Positions 1 to 8,927 of a DNA stretch of 64,000 nt are shown in pieces. This DNA is from JAOPZW01 sp963803375 (GTDB taxonomy: Bacteria > Actinomycetota > Thermoleophilia > Solirubrobacterales > Solirubrobacteraceae), in contig CAWDMB010000004.1 in NCBI GenBank assembly GCA_963803375.1, positions 1 to 64,000 of the forward strand, in the 5' to 3' direction. The notes under the pieces are model-generated. The model saw only the letters and a program-made list of their open reading frames with translations. It searched no databases and had not been told where the DNA came from. Position 1 is the stretch's first letter; each line of letters begins with the position of its first letter. Both the position numbers and the translations under genes were made by a program.

Positions 1-685
1 GCTCGGCGGGCAGCAGCCGCTTCGCACGGCCGAGCATCCGATCGGACTCGGTCGCCTTGATCCGCGCCTGGTTGCCGCCTTTGAGCTCGCTGGTCAGCGC
101 GCGCCCGCGCTGCGCCCATGTCACCACGTAGGAGTTGTAGGCGAGGTTGCCGTGACGGCTACGCCCGGTGCCCTGCTTCTTGCGCCCGTACACCGGCGTG
201 TCGGTCGCGTCCAGATCGAAGGTCACATCTTCAGTCGGGTCGCGACCGAGCCGGCGGTCAAGCTCGTTGCCACAACGTGCCACAGCCCGCTCGATCGCGC
301 GGATGTGACCGAGGCGGAACCGGTGGGCCAGCTGCCGCGCGGTCGGTGCCGACGGCGCCTGCGCGACGGCCCGCAGGCTCGCGCCCGCCCGGTCGGCACG
401 CACGTCCTGGATGTCATCAAAGCACTCCGCGCCCGCGAGCTGCGCCTCGGCGATCGCGACCGTGAGCGCGCCCGCAGACAGTCCCCGCCGGCGCTGCTTG
501 ACCGGCGCCACCCGAGCTGCCGCCAGCTCCGCGTCGACCACCTCCACCAGCCGCAAGCTGCGTGCCAGCTCGCCCGAGACCGCCAGCCCCGCGTACGGGG
601 TCAGCGACGGATCATCCGCGCGGAACTCGATCCGTCCGGGGCCCCTGTCAGGGTTACGCGTCATCACCCTCTGGGTGAGCTCCAC
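1..685 (-). CDS. IS1380-type transposase, N-terminal part (runs off window)
   Basis: This is the first 228 or so codons of a DDE transposase, starting at a GTG at 685 and leaving the window at base 1. The visible part reads the same as residues 1-228 of the complete 490-residue protein at 19528-21000. The shadow frames over the two copies also translate identically, so nucleotide identity is at or near 100 percent and the duplication is recent. The catalytic domain is only partly inside the window. Confidence 0.85.
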   Translation of the reverse strand, partial: MELTQRVMTRNPDRGPGRIEFRADDPSLTPYAGLAVSGELARSLRLVEVVDAELAAARVAPVKQRRRGLSAGALTVAIAEAQLAGAECFDDIQDVRADRAGASLRAVAQAPSAPTARQLAHRFRLGHIRAIERAVARCGNELDRRLGRDPTEDVTFDLDATDTPVYGRKKQGTGRSRHGNLAYNSYVVTWAQRGRALTSELKGGNQARIKATESDRMLGRAKRLLPAE

Positions 686-737
686 TCACACATCCTCGGC
701 GGCCTCATTACCCGCCACCGTAAGCCACAGGTCGGAC

Positions 738-765
738 GGAAAGCCCCGTGTTAGCGGGGCTTTCC
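738..765. terminator. Leader hairpin of IS1380 copy A1
   Basis: A perfect 11-bp stem (GGAAAGCCCCG on the plus strand) with a 6-base loop lies between the element's end and its transposase start. It is the mirror of the hairpin at 19448-19475. Its position fits an intrinsic terminator or structured leader that limits transcription entering the transposase from outside. The role is inferred. Confidence 0.5.
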
Positions 766-897
766 CACATCACCCGCCGGCGTTAACACGCGTCTAACCG
801 CCCAGCCCCTCGGGGGACACCCCGCGCTACCCACCGATCTAGGTCAGATGGCGCGCGACCTCAGCCAGAACGCTCGACGGCGTGGGCTGTGATGAGC

Positions 898-1821
898 TCA
901 AGGAAAGCCCGGCGCATCCTCGAAACGGATCCCGACCGCCTCGAGCTCGCGGCGCTCATCGGCGCCGAGCGCGTCGTGGGCGACGCGAAACCGCACCGGC
1001 ACGGTGACGCGGATGAGGTCCTGGCCGGTCGGCGGGGGGCCCTCGGCGGCCTGCTCCGCCATCCCGAGGCGGGTGGCGATCACCAGCTGCAGGACGTCGA
1101 ACGCGATCAGCGCGTGCAGCTCGAGCTCGGCGACCACGGCGTCGATGTCGAGCGCGGCGTCACTGGCCCCATGCACGTGCGGCTCGTTCTTCTTGCGCAT
1201 CCAGACGGCGATTGCGGGGTCGACCACCTCCCCGTCGTAGTCGAGGATCTCGAAGTCGGGGCGGTGCGTGACGAGGCCACCGTGCTTGAAGGCGTGGAAG
1301 TACTTGCTGAAGCGGCGCCATGCGTCCGTCAATTCGGCGATCGCCCCCCGCAGCAGACCGATCGTGGCCTCCTCGGCCTTGTCCCAAGCGGCGCGCAGTT
1401 CCGGCGTTACGCCGATCAGCTGGTCGAGCACGCTGACAACCGCGCCGGACTGCGGATCGCGGACCGCGTACCCGGCCAGGACGCGGAGCTGGTCGTCCGT
1501 GCGCTTACGGGTGTAGACCGTCGTCGGGACCCGAGAGCTGTAGGTGATAGCGCCGACGTAGAACGGCAGGCCGTTGAATCGGTTGACCGTGAACGACTCT
1601 CCGACGTACGCCAAGTCCTCCAGCGCCTGCATCGCCTCGGCGATGACCCCGAGGAAAGCCATGTCGACCCAGCCGCGGGCGTCGGACTTACGCGCCTCTT
1701 TGAAGTGGTCGATGCCGTCCGCGAGCGCCAGCCTGCGCGCCGGGATGGTCTGCTCGAGCATCGACCGTAGGTACGCGCGGGTCGGCAGCGCACGCGTCTC
1801 CGGGTCGGGCCAGCGGATCAC
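898..1821 (-). CDS. Protein of unknown function, second gene of a two-gene operon
   Basis: This is a 307-residue soluble protein with no signal peptide or membrane segment. I do not recognise its family. The middle contains a His/Lys-rich stretch (YFHAFKHGG near residue 190), which recalls the helix that carries the active-site His of HEPN-like proteins. The full HEPN pattern is not clear, so no function is proposed. It starts at GTG 1821, overlapping the stop of the upstream gene by four bases (GTGA), so the two are almost certainly co-translated. It ends 54 bases from the IS1380 copy A1 terminus, so this IS abuts but does not cut the gene. Confidence 0.6.
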   Translation of the reverse strand: MIRWPDPETRALPTRAYLRSMLEQTIPARRLALADGIDHFKEARKSDARGWVDMAFLGVIAEAMQALEDLAYVGESFTVNRFNGLPFYVGAITYSSRVPTTVYTRKRTDDQLRVLAGYAVRDPQSGAVVSVLDQLIGVTPELRAAWDKAEEATIGLLRGAIAELTDAWRRFSKYFHAFKHGGLVTHRPDFEILDYDGEVVDPAIAVWMRKKNEPHVHGASDAALDIDAVVAELELHALIAFDVLQLVIATRLGMAEQAAEGPPPTGQDLIRVTVPVRFRVAHDALGADERRELEAVGIRFEDAPGFP

Positions 1822-2747
1822 GGCTCCTCCTCGGCCGCTTGGTCACGTTGCGCCTGGACCAGTGCATCCCGGTCGGCTTGGCTGAGCCGGCCAGCCAGCA
1901 CGTTTGGGACGCCGTAGGCGTAGCCGCGCTCGATGCCCTCCTCGAGCGTGGCGCAGAGCTCGGCGGCGAGCTTGACTGCAGTGCTTCCGTGGCGCCGGAA
2001 GTCGCGGACTCGATCGCGGCTCATCGCGACGACGAGCTGCGGGGTCTGGACGTTCGTTCCTTCGACGTTCGAGTTCACCATGACCACGAACGGGCGGTCG
2101 GGCGGCCGCACGTGCTCCCCGAGGAACCCCGCGCCCGGCGACTCGGTGATCTGGCGTCCCGCGATCGCCGCGAATCCGTGCATCGTCGCCTTGGCGGTGA
2201 TGCCGTAGACCAGCCAGAACTGCGCGACACGGACCAGCATGACGCCCCACCGGCGTGCGGTGCGGTTGCGCAGCCGGCGCGCCGCCGCGTCCGCTGCCGG
2301 CGAGAGCGACTCGCGGGCGAGCACCTCATCGGGCGGCAGGCGGAACGCGTGAAGCGCCTGGCTCGGGTCCTCGGCGATAGAGCGGAAGAGCGCGATCTCG
2401 TCGGGGATCGTCATGCTAACCATGCGCGGCCATATCTCCGCGCCGGCATTGGACGCCGAGTCTGCGGCTGCCTCGGGGTCGTCCTCGGCGATTGCATGCA
2501 GCAGCACGGCGAGATCGTCGACCGCCAGGGCGGCGCGCTGCAGGACTATCAGACCGGCACCGCAGATCCGCTCCGGCGTCCCGCCCGTCGCAACGGCGTC
2601 GTCATAAAGCCGCTCGCCACGCCGCAGCGCCTCCTCGCGATAGCTGGCACGGGCTGACGCGCCGCGCAGGTGGCTGAAGAACACGTGGCCGCCACGACGC
2701 TCGACGTAGTCGTGATCGTGGTGGAGGATGGAGATGCCGATCTGCAA
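1818..2747 (-). CDS. Protein of unknown function, first gene of a two-gene operon
   Basis: This soluble protein of about 309 residues is not of a family I recognise. Its N-terminus has a His/Asp-rich run (HHDHDYVERRGGH). A later segment (FVVMVNSNVEG near residue 220) sits in an otherwise alpha-helical, Glu/Arg-rich protein. The frame stays open to an ATG at 2891, but that extension is Arg/Ser-rich and looks non-coding. I therefore prefer the TTG at 2747, with the longer form as the alternative. It overlaps the next gene by GTGA. It diverges from the winged-helix gene at 3028, which could be a regulator of the pair, though nothing proves this. Confidence 0.55.
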   Translation of the reverse strand: MQIGISILHHDHDYVERRGGHVFFSHLRGASARASYREEALRRGERLYDDAVATGGTPERICGAGLIVLQRAALAVDDLAVLLHAIAEDDPEAAADSASNAGAEIWPRMVSMTIPDEIALFRSIAEDPSQALHAFRLPPDEVLARESLSPAADAAARRLRNRTARRWGVMLVRVAQFWLVYGITAKATMHGFAAIAGRQITESPGAGFLGEHVRPPDRPFVVMVNSNVEGTNVQTPQLVVAMSRDRVRDFRRHGSTAVKLAAELCATLEEGIERGYAYGVPNVLAGRLSQADRDALVQAQRDQAAEEEP

Positions 2748-2931
2748 CGGGCTGCTCGGGGCCTCTGTGCGGTTGCAAGGTAGCCGGCGCCCGGATCGCC
2801 ACGAGCTACCTCGGGCCACCGCGCTTTCGCTTTCGCGTGGTGGTTGCGGGCGTCCCGGTCGGCAAGACCACAAGCGCCGGCCATGCCGCAACCCCCTCCC
2901 CGACTCACCCCGGCAAACCCGAAGCTGCCCA

Positions 2932-2960
2932 TTGACAAACGATCATCCATAAGAGTTAGA
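2932..2960 (+). promoter_or_regulatory. Candidate sigma-70-type promoter for the winged-helix gene
   Basis: A consensus -35 (TTGACA, 2932-2937) is followed after 17 bases by a weak -10 (GTTAGA, 2955-2960). It lies in a patch that is AT-richer than its surroundings, about 70 bases upstream of the ATG at 3028. The -10 match is poor, so this remains a candidate. Confidence 0.45.
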
Positions 2961-3027
2961 CAGTCGCCCCGGAGTCGCTGTGCGGTTGCCGTAGGCTTCG
3001 ATTGCACGTCAACCACGAAGGAGAGCA

Positions 3028-3465
3028 ATGGCCGAGGTACCGGGTGTCGGCGCGATCGTTGAGCAGATCAAGTCACGGATCGGTGAGATCGAGGAGCAAC
3101 TCACTCAGCAGCGCGATCTCGGCGACGAGCTCGAGCGCCTGCGCGACGCGCTGGGTCGCCTCGAGCGTGGCGTCGACGCGCGCGTGCGCGGCGCCCGCGC
3201 GAAAGCCAAGACGGCGTCGCCGCGCACGACGGCGGCCGCGAAGCCGACCGCCAGCGCGACCAAGCGGCGCCGAGCGGCTGCGGCGACACCGCGCGGTCAG
3301 ACGCGCGCGAGGATCTTCGAGGCGCTCAAGGACGGCCCGAAGACGGCCGCGGAGATCGCCGACGCGACCGGGATCTCACGGGGGAGCGCGAGCACGACGC
3401 TGAGCAAGCTCGCCAAGTCCGGGGACGTCGTCAAGGCCGAACGCGGCTACAAGCTGCCCGAATAG
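3028..3465 (+). CDS. Coiled-coil/winged-helix DNA-binding protein
   Basis: The 145-residue protein has three parts. Residues 1-50 are a charged heptad-like helix (probable coiled coil for dimerisation). Residues about 55-90 are a Lys/Ala/Arg-rich linker like the basic tails of nucleoid-associated proteins. Residues 92-145 form a winged helix of MarR/TrmB type, in which the AAEIADATGISRGSASTTLS stretch is the helix-turn-helix. GAAGGAGAG just before the ATG at 3028 fixes the start. It is probably a transcriptional regulator or DNA-binding structural protein. Its orientation, divergent from the 1818-2747 gene, would suit local regulation. The ligand and targets are unknown. Confidence 0.75.
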   Translation: MAEVPGVGAIVEQIKSRIGEIEEQLTQQRDLGDELERLRDALGRLERGVDARVRGARAKAKTASPRTTAAAKPTASATKRRRAAAATPRGQTRARIFEALKDGPKTAAEIADATGISRGSASTTLSKLAKSGDVVKAERGYKLPE

Positions 3466-3724
3466 CAATCCGACGCCAGCGCCGGACGCGCGACACGTCG
3501 CTGGTGCCGCGGTCGGCGAGCAAGAGCGCGGCCGGCGGTTGGGTCGCGCTCCCTCACCACGCCACTACGACGGTCGCCGCGCTCACCGGGTTCCCGGCAC
3601 CACCGCAGCGAACGCCGCCGGCGCGTATACCCGTACGAAACGTCTCGACGCCCCAACCTGCCGCAGTCCTCGGCGGCGATCGCGCCGACCGTCGATGGGG
3701 AGCGCAGCACGCGGGCGTCGGGAG

Positions 3725-4030
3725 TCATGGCTCTATCTCGAGGCTGTCCATCGCGGCCTGCCGGTCGGCCGCTGACGGCAGGCTGTAGCGCCGCGTGGTC
3801 TCCAGACGCCGGTGCCCCGCCAGCTCGGCGACCAGGGCGATGTCGTTGCCGCCACGCACGAGGTTCGTCACGCGGGTGTGGCGCAGCACATGCGCCGACA
3901 GCGCCAGCCCGGCGCGCCGTGCTGCGTTGCGGATCACAAGGTCGACCGCGCGCGCGGACAGACGTCGTCCCTGCGGCCCGACGAACAGCGCCGGCTCACA
4001 TGGTCGGTCCAGCACGGCGGTAGCACACAA
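3725..4030 (-). pseudogene. Tyrosine recombinase/integrase, C-terminal remnant
   Basis: The visible 101 residues contain the second half of a phage-type tyrosine recombinase catalytic domain: HVLRHT (box II His and Arg), GHRRLETTRRYS with the late His and the nucleophilic Tyr. The SAM-like DNA-binding domain and the first catalytic Arg are missing. The only start available is a TTG at 4030, inside the domain, and no homologous sequence is visible upstream before the intron at 4271. It is a non-functional relic of an integrating element and may mark how the island began. No tRNA or attachment core was seen next to it. Confidence 0.75.
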
Positions 4031-4314
4031 GAAGAAGGGAACGAAGAGGCCGGCGGGCCGCGGCGCAGTGGACCGGACGGAACACCGAGCCCACGCAGAT
4101 CTAGAAGCGGCGGGCCCCCGACCCGCACGGCTGCTGCTCCGGTCGAGGTTCCGGTAGCAACGGCGCGAAACGGCCGCTACACGTCAGACGTGGTTGGCTC
4201 TGCGCCCGCACGACTCCTGCTTCGAGCCCAAGAGCAGGCACGACCGAGCGTCCACGCGGACAGCCCCTCCTGTCGGATAGGCCCGGGCGCATTGCTGCGC
4301 CCAGGCCCTCCTAA

Positions 4315-4348
4315 GAACCGGACTTGCAGCTCTCACCGCATCCGGCTC
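4315..4348 (-). ncRNA. Group II intron domain V (intron 3)
   Basis: A 34-base hairpin has the AGC catalytic triad at the base of the 5' strand (GAGCCGG...) and ends in CCGGTTC. This is the typical domain V shape. It follows the end of the maturase frame directly, as expected. Confidence 0.8.
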
Positions 4349-6126
4349 AAGCAAGCCCTGATGGCTCGTAGGCGTTCCGCAGTTCCGGGCCGAGGCCGCG
4401 GCGGCACTCGGCGTGTGTCAGACGGGGTGCAGCCTCCTCCGGGCTGCCTGGCTGCACCGCGGTGGTGATGACCGCGGTGCGGGTGGCCAGCCACTGTCTC
4501 CCACTCGCGCGGGTTCTGCGGCTGGTCCTCGACGGCGAACAGGAAGCTGCTGCAGATCGAGCAGCGACCATCCTGGGCGTTGGTGAGCTCCTGGGTGGTC
4601 TTGTTGATCGGCAGGGGCACGCCTTTGCGCCGCCGCCAGGCCCAGTAGTCGGCAAGCGCGGGGTCGTCCGGGGACGCCGCGGCCTGACGATCTGGTGTCG
4701 GAGGACTGGGTCCAGAAGAACTTGTGGAGGTAGGCGCCGCTGTTGCGGTCGCCGAACACCCACCGGTCCTGCCTGGACTTGTTGAACTTGCCGAAGTACC
4801 GGGCGAACGACCCAGGACTTCGGCTTGTTCTCGTGGCTGTACCTGGCCCATTTGTAGGTGAGCCGTCCACAGGTAGTGATCCAGCTGCGTTGAACACCTC
4901 GCTGGAGACCTGTGTCCGGTAGTAGGCGGCCCACCCCCGGATGATCGGGTTGAGCCGTTTGATCACCGCCTGAGCGTTGGTCCCGCGCAGGGAGCGCAGC
5001 TCGGTGCGGAGCCTCTCCCGGATCCGTCTGAGGGCCGCCTTGCTCGGTTTGATCAGCGGCTTGCTGCCGTAGCGGCGGACGTTGAACCCCAGGAAGTCGA
5101 AGCCCTCGCTGAGGGAGACGACGCGCGTCTTGTCCTCGTTGAAGGCAAGACCCCTGGGCGCCAGCCACGCGGCGAGCCGGGCCTTGACCTCGAGCGCCTC
5201 CTGCCTGGTGTGGCAGAGGACGACGAAGTCGTCGGCGTATCTGATCAGCTACCGGGCAGCCCTCCATGATCCGACCGGCTACTTCCCGGTCGTGTAGCGG
5301 ACTCCGGCGGCCTCTCCATCCCGTGCAGGGCGACGTTCAACAGCAGCGGGCTGACCACGCCGCCCTGAGGAACGCCCGTCCTCGGTGCGGTGCAGCCTAC
5401 CCTGCTCGACCACGCCCGCCTTCAGCCACTGCGCGGACCATTCCCCGGGCGGGGAACGTGCCGAGCATGGCCAGGATGTGGTCGTGGGCGAGCTTGTCGA
5501 ACGCCTGCGGCCAAGTCTGCGTCCAGCGCCCACAGGCGCTTCGGGCTCTTGCCCTTGACGACCTCGTAGATCGGCTTGGATCGCGTCATGGCAGCCGCGG
5601 CCCGGCCGAAACCCGTAGGACCTCGGCTCGAACCTCGCCTCCCACTCGGGCTCCAACGCGTTGACGACCCGTGCTTGGTGGCGCTGTCGGCGATCACGGG
5701 AATTCCGAGTGGACGGCGCTTGGTGCGGCTCCCCGCCTTGGGGATGTACACGCGCCTGACCGGCAGGGCCTTGAACGGCTCGGTCATCTGGTGCACCCTG
5801 TCGGCCAGTCTTGCCTTGGCCTCCGGGGTGAGCACCACCTCGCCGTCCACGCCTGCCGTCAGACGACCGGCGTTGCGCTCGGTCACCCGCCGCACGCTCA
5901 ACAGCGTGTTCGCGCGCGACCGCAGCATCAACTTCTGCAGGCTGCGGACCCTTGCAGGTCCCCCGCCTTCGACGCCGTGAAGATCCGCTGCCGCAACCGC
6001 CGTACGTCATCCTCGGCCCGCCGCCAGTCGATCTGGCGCCAGTCGAAGGGCGCGTCCTCTGGTCCGTTCACCACGACCTGCCGTCGTGGCGTCCAACTTG
6101 TCCTCGGGTTCTGGGGCTTCGGTCAT
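4347..6126 (-). pseudogene. ltrA: Group II intron reverse transcriptase/maturase, frameshifted
   Basis: Segments of one retroelement protein are spread over three frames. They are an N-terminal part (PFDWRQIDWRRAE), RT blocks (RRVYIPKAGSRTKRRPLGIPV; FEPRSYGFRPGRGCHDAI), the catalytic YADD box at about 5230-5250, the maturase region (AVIKRLNPIIRGWAAYYRTQ) and an HNH-like tail with CSIC and HAECR. At least four frame changes are needed to join them, so no functional product can be made. The start at ATG 6126 is the best fit to the N-terminus. Decay is far more advanced than in introns 1 and 2, so this insertion is older. Confidence 0.85.
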
Positions 6127-6713
6127 CTTCTTCTCCACAGGCTCACCTGACCGCGTCAGCGCGCTTTCGCGCCCGGGCACCAGGCCCGGTATCCGGCCGG
6201 TTATCCGAGACGACCGCCTGGAGGAGGCGGCCATCATGTCCCGGTTTCCCGTTGCCTTTCGGCTGCCGGCATTCGCTTCTCGGTCATCCGATTCCCGCCG
6301 AGGAGTTGGGCCCTCCTCACGGTCGGCTTACCGGCCACGACAGGGCCGCCCGGACCTCGACGGGGTTACCGCGTTCCGCACGCATGAGCTACGACCGGGG
6401 TGGGTGCCCTCTATACCCCGAGGACGGCGGTGCTCCTCCCGGCCGAGGCGACGTGCCCGGCCGGCGCCTGCCGCTTCGCAGCGGCCAGTCCCTATCACCC
6501 CGCTCCAACATCCCATCACGAGGGCTCCGCTTCACGAGGCATCAACGAGGGTTCAAGCAATTCACCCGTCCGGTCTTCCCCTCGCCTGTGGCCGCCCGGA
6601 TGGAACGGGCCGCCCTTGGGCTTCCCCCCGAGCTTCGCACCCCGCCGACCAGGAGCCGACGACGCACGCCAGGGCAGGGACAGGCCATCGAGCACGGACC
6701 TGGAACTACTCGC

Positions 6714-8156
6714 TCAACTCACATCCGTCGATCCTCCAATCGGTAGTTCACTCGTTTCGTGCGACCTCGCGTCGCACCGTCCCTTGCGAGAGCACGGCTG
6801 ATCGTCGTCCGCGCGACTGCTTTTGCCTCGAAGCGATAGTCGGATACAGGATCGCCGCCGTGTCGCTTGCCGCGACGCGCGCATCGCTACGTGCGATGCG
6901 TCGCGATGCAAAGCGATCATGAGGGGGTTTTGCGTAGGGCGCACCAGAGTTTGGGATCGTCCCTGAGCAGTCCCCTGAACGACGCTCGCCCGGCGCTCGT
7001 GCCCGTCTAGCGCCTTTCGCACCTGGGCGCGTTTGGTGAAGCCCTCTCTCCGTGCGTATCCGAGGAACTCATTGAGGGCTCGACGCACGTCCCAGGCAAA
7101 CTTGTCGACTTCCCGTTGGCCGATCACCCGACGGCGAGGCGCTTCTCCGTGAACAGCGGCAGAGCGAACCTCGTCGTACAAGAGGTACGTGCGGTTGGGA
7201 TGGACGAACCTGCCGCTGGTGAGGAGGCCGAGCATCGCACGCCGCACAGCCAGCGAAGGTGCCTTCAGGCCCTCGGACTTGTCGCCGAGGATGCCCTCCA
7301 GCGCGAAGAACAGATAGAGCAACTCGACGATCGGATCTACCGCAAGCTGCCCTCGCTCGAACCACTCCAGCGCGAGCTCAAGACGGCGCTCGACATCGTT
7401 TCTCGGCGCGTCCGGCAATGCGGAGATCTCCTGCGAGGTTGCGTGACGGAGCAGCCCGTCGTCGAGCTCAAGCTCCCACCCTTCGTCGAGCGGCGACGTC
7501 CACCCCGCGCGGATGCTGTCGTCAAACCACACGACCGATCCCAGCCGAAAGCGCAGCTGACGGTCCGGTAACCAGGGCTCCTCACGTAACGTGGCTCGCA
7601 GTAGCCGTAGGGCACGCGCGGCTACGGGACGTGCCCGCATGCTCATCTTCCAGTAGTCCGTTCCAGCGCACGCGACGGCGATGACCGACCCCATCGTCGG
7701 TCCGGGATCGTGGCCAAAGAGCGTCGGGGGGCGCTCGACGGCGTCTCGTGGGATAAGCCGGACACCGTAGAGCTCGACCTCCTCCTTGACCGTCAGCAGT
7801 TCGACCGGGAAGAAGCACGTGCGCTCCATCGGATCCCGAGCGTGCTCGGCGACGAACTCGGCAACCAGATCGTCCCGACGCCGGCGTGCGAGGCAGACGT
7901 ACCGCCCGGTGACGCGCTCGATCTCGTGGTCCTTCAGATACTCGAACCGCAGGTCTGCGGACAAGAGCGACCGCACGTGCTCCAGTGCCGCACGCTCGTC
8001 CACCAGTAACCCGATCATCTTGAAGTCCTCCGCCCGCAAGTCCTCAGGTACTTCAATAGTCATCACCAGCTTCTCCGGATCGTCGGAAAGCGGACGGCGG
8101 ATCAGCGCTTGCAGCCTGGTGAGAGCGGGTTCAACGTGGTCCCTGCGCTTGGCCAT
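6714..8156 (-). CDS. Apea-type HEPN domain protein
   Basis: A 480-codon frame starts at ATG 8156. Residues 1 to about 230 are an unrecognised alpha/beta N-terminal region. Residues about 250-395 look like an Apea-type HEPN domain, with the R-x4-H motif in RSAAVHGE (around 7145-7170) preceded by a long helical segment (ELLYLFFALEGILGDKSEG). HEPN proteins of this type are often RNases or RNA-binding parts of defence or toxin systems; a role here is inference. The last 70-80 residues are Arg/Ser-rich and the final 21 codons lie inside group II intron 3. The native C-terminus has therefore been replaced, although the HEPN core is intact. Confidence 0.7.
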   Translation of the reverse strand: MAKRRDHVEPALTRLQALIRRPLSDDPEKLVMTIEVPEDLRAEDFKMIGLLVDERAALEHVRSLLSADLRFEYLKDHEIERVTGRYVCLARRRRDDLVAEFVAEHARDPMERTCFFPVELLTVKEEVELYGVRLIPRDAVERPPTLFGHDPGPTMGSVIAVACAGTDYWKMSMRARPVAARALRLLRATLREEPWLPDRQLRFRLGSVVWFDDSIRAGWTSPLDEGWELELDDGLLRHATSQEISALPDAPRNDVERRLELALEWFERGQLAVDPIVELLYLFFALEGILGDKSEGLKAPSLAVRRAMLGLLTSGRFVHPNRTYLLYDEVRSAAVHGEAPRRRVIGQREVDKFAWDVRRALNEFLGYARREGFTKRAQVRKALDGHERRASVVQGTAQGRSQTLVRPTQNPLMIALHRDASHVAMRASRQATRRRSCIRLSLRGKSSRADDDQPCSRKGRCDARSHETSELPIGGSTDVS

Positions 8157-8235
8157 AGACGAATTCTGACGTCGCAGCGGCTGCGCGCCGTTCGCCGTCC
8201 GACGTCAATGTCGCTTCCGCGGGGAGACGAGCACG

Positions 8236-8253
8236 CCCGGCGATCCAGCCGGG
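8236..8253. other. Short GC hairpin just upstream of intron 1
   Basis: A CCCGGC/GCCGGG stem with a 6-base loop ends 18 bases before the intron 1 insertion point and is followed by CGCTTTTCG. Some bacterial group II introns insert after terminator-like stem-loops, so this may be the target feature. The T-run is too weak to call it a terminator. Confidence 0.35.
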
Positions 8254-8927
8254 ACTGTCGCTTTTCGCCTGGTGCGCCGAGACGCCGAGACTGCTCCGGC
8301 GCCATGAGGAAAAGGAGAGCCACATGACGTAAAGGAGCGACAAGTTCAGGATGGCCTGCCGGTGTGAGTCCGGTCCGGGGAGACGTCTGGGTCCCCGGTA
8401 GTGATGCCCCCGTGCGTGGTCGAGAGGCCGGGTGCGAAGCGGGGCGTGAGCGACCGTGCGGTCTGCAACGTGAGTGAAGCCCGAGCAAGCGTCGTCAAGC
8501 GACCGCCTGTGGGCGGGAAGAGAGGGAGCCGAGCCGGTCAGGCGACGGCGAAGGCCACGGAAAGCGCCTGGGATCCAGAAGCAGGCGCTGAGGAACCCTC
8601 CGGCGTATTGGGCGTTGAACGTGCGGATGGTCGTCCTGGGAACTCGGGAGAGCCGTCTCGGCCCCGCCACTGTGGGTGGCGGGAAGCGATGCCCGCCTAT
8701 AACCGGCGAACCCGGGAAGTGGTTAGGGCGGCCGAGCGGCAGTCGGAGCGGGTCGTAGTACTCCGAGGTCGGGAAAGCCGGCCGCATGGGGAAGGGCCCG
8801 CACTTCATCGATGCACGGGAAGGATGAGAAGGACTCTGATGAGTGCCGAATCGGCTAGATCCGTCAGCCGCGCCACGGGCGTGGACCGTGTTCGTGCTCT
8901 CCAACGCGTGCTCTACCGCTGCGCTAA

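Larger units (their letters stand above)
1..843 (-). mobile_element. IS1380-type element, copy A1 (cut by window edge)
   Basis: This is the promoter-proximal half of an insertion sequence that runs out of the window to the left. Its right terminus is the inverted-repeat end that reads CCTAGATCGG on the minus strand, followed on the plus strand by TCAGA at 844-848. Everything visible matches the complete copy at 19370-21222 in opposite orientation, including the leader hairpin and the transposase start. The family assignment rests on the CC...GG ends, the size of the complete copy and the transposase type. Confidence 0.85.
4271..6777 (-). mobile_element. Degenerate group II intron (intron 3)
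   Basis: Read on the minus strand, a GTGCGAC 5' terminus at 6777 is followed by about 650 bases of structured, non-coding sequence (domains I-III), a reverse transcriptase reading frame with several frameshifts, a recognisable domain V (4315-4348) and a GC-rich domain VI hairpin ending near 4271. The 3' boundary is accurate to a few bases only. It belongs to a different lineage from introns 1 and 2: its domain V differs and its protein keeps an HNH-type tail. The 5' exon is the 3' end of the Apea-HEPN gene. Confidence 0.75.

Noticed and set aside
3466..4270. tRNA gene or attachment site beside the recombinase remnant
   Set aside because: No cloverleaf, anticodon arm or direct repeat could be recognised in 3466-3724 or 4031-4270; these stretches show no supportable feature.
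8236..8271. Rho-independent terminator upstream of intron 1
   Set aside because: The stem is only six base pairs and the T-run is short and broken, and the neighbouring Apea-HEPN gene starts here rather than ends. It is kept only as a hairpin that may guide intron insertion.
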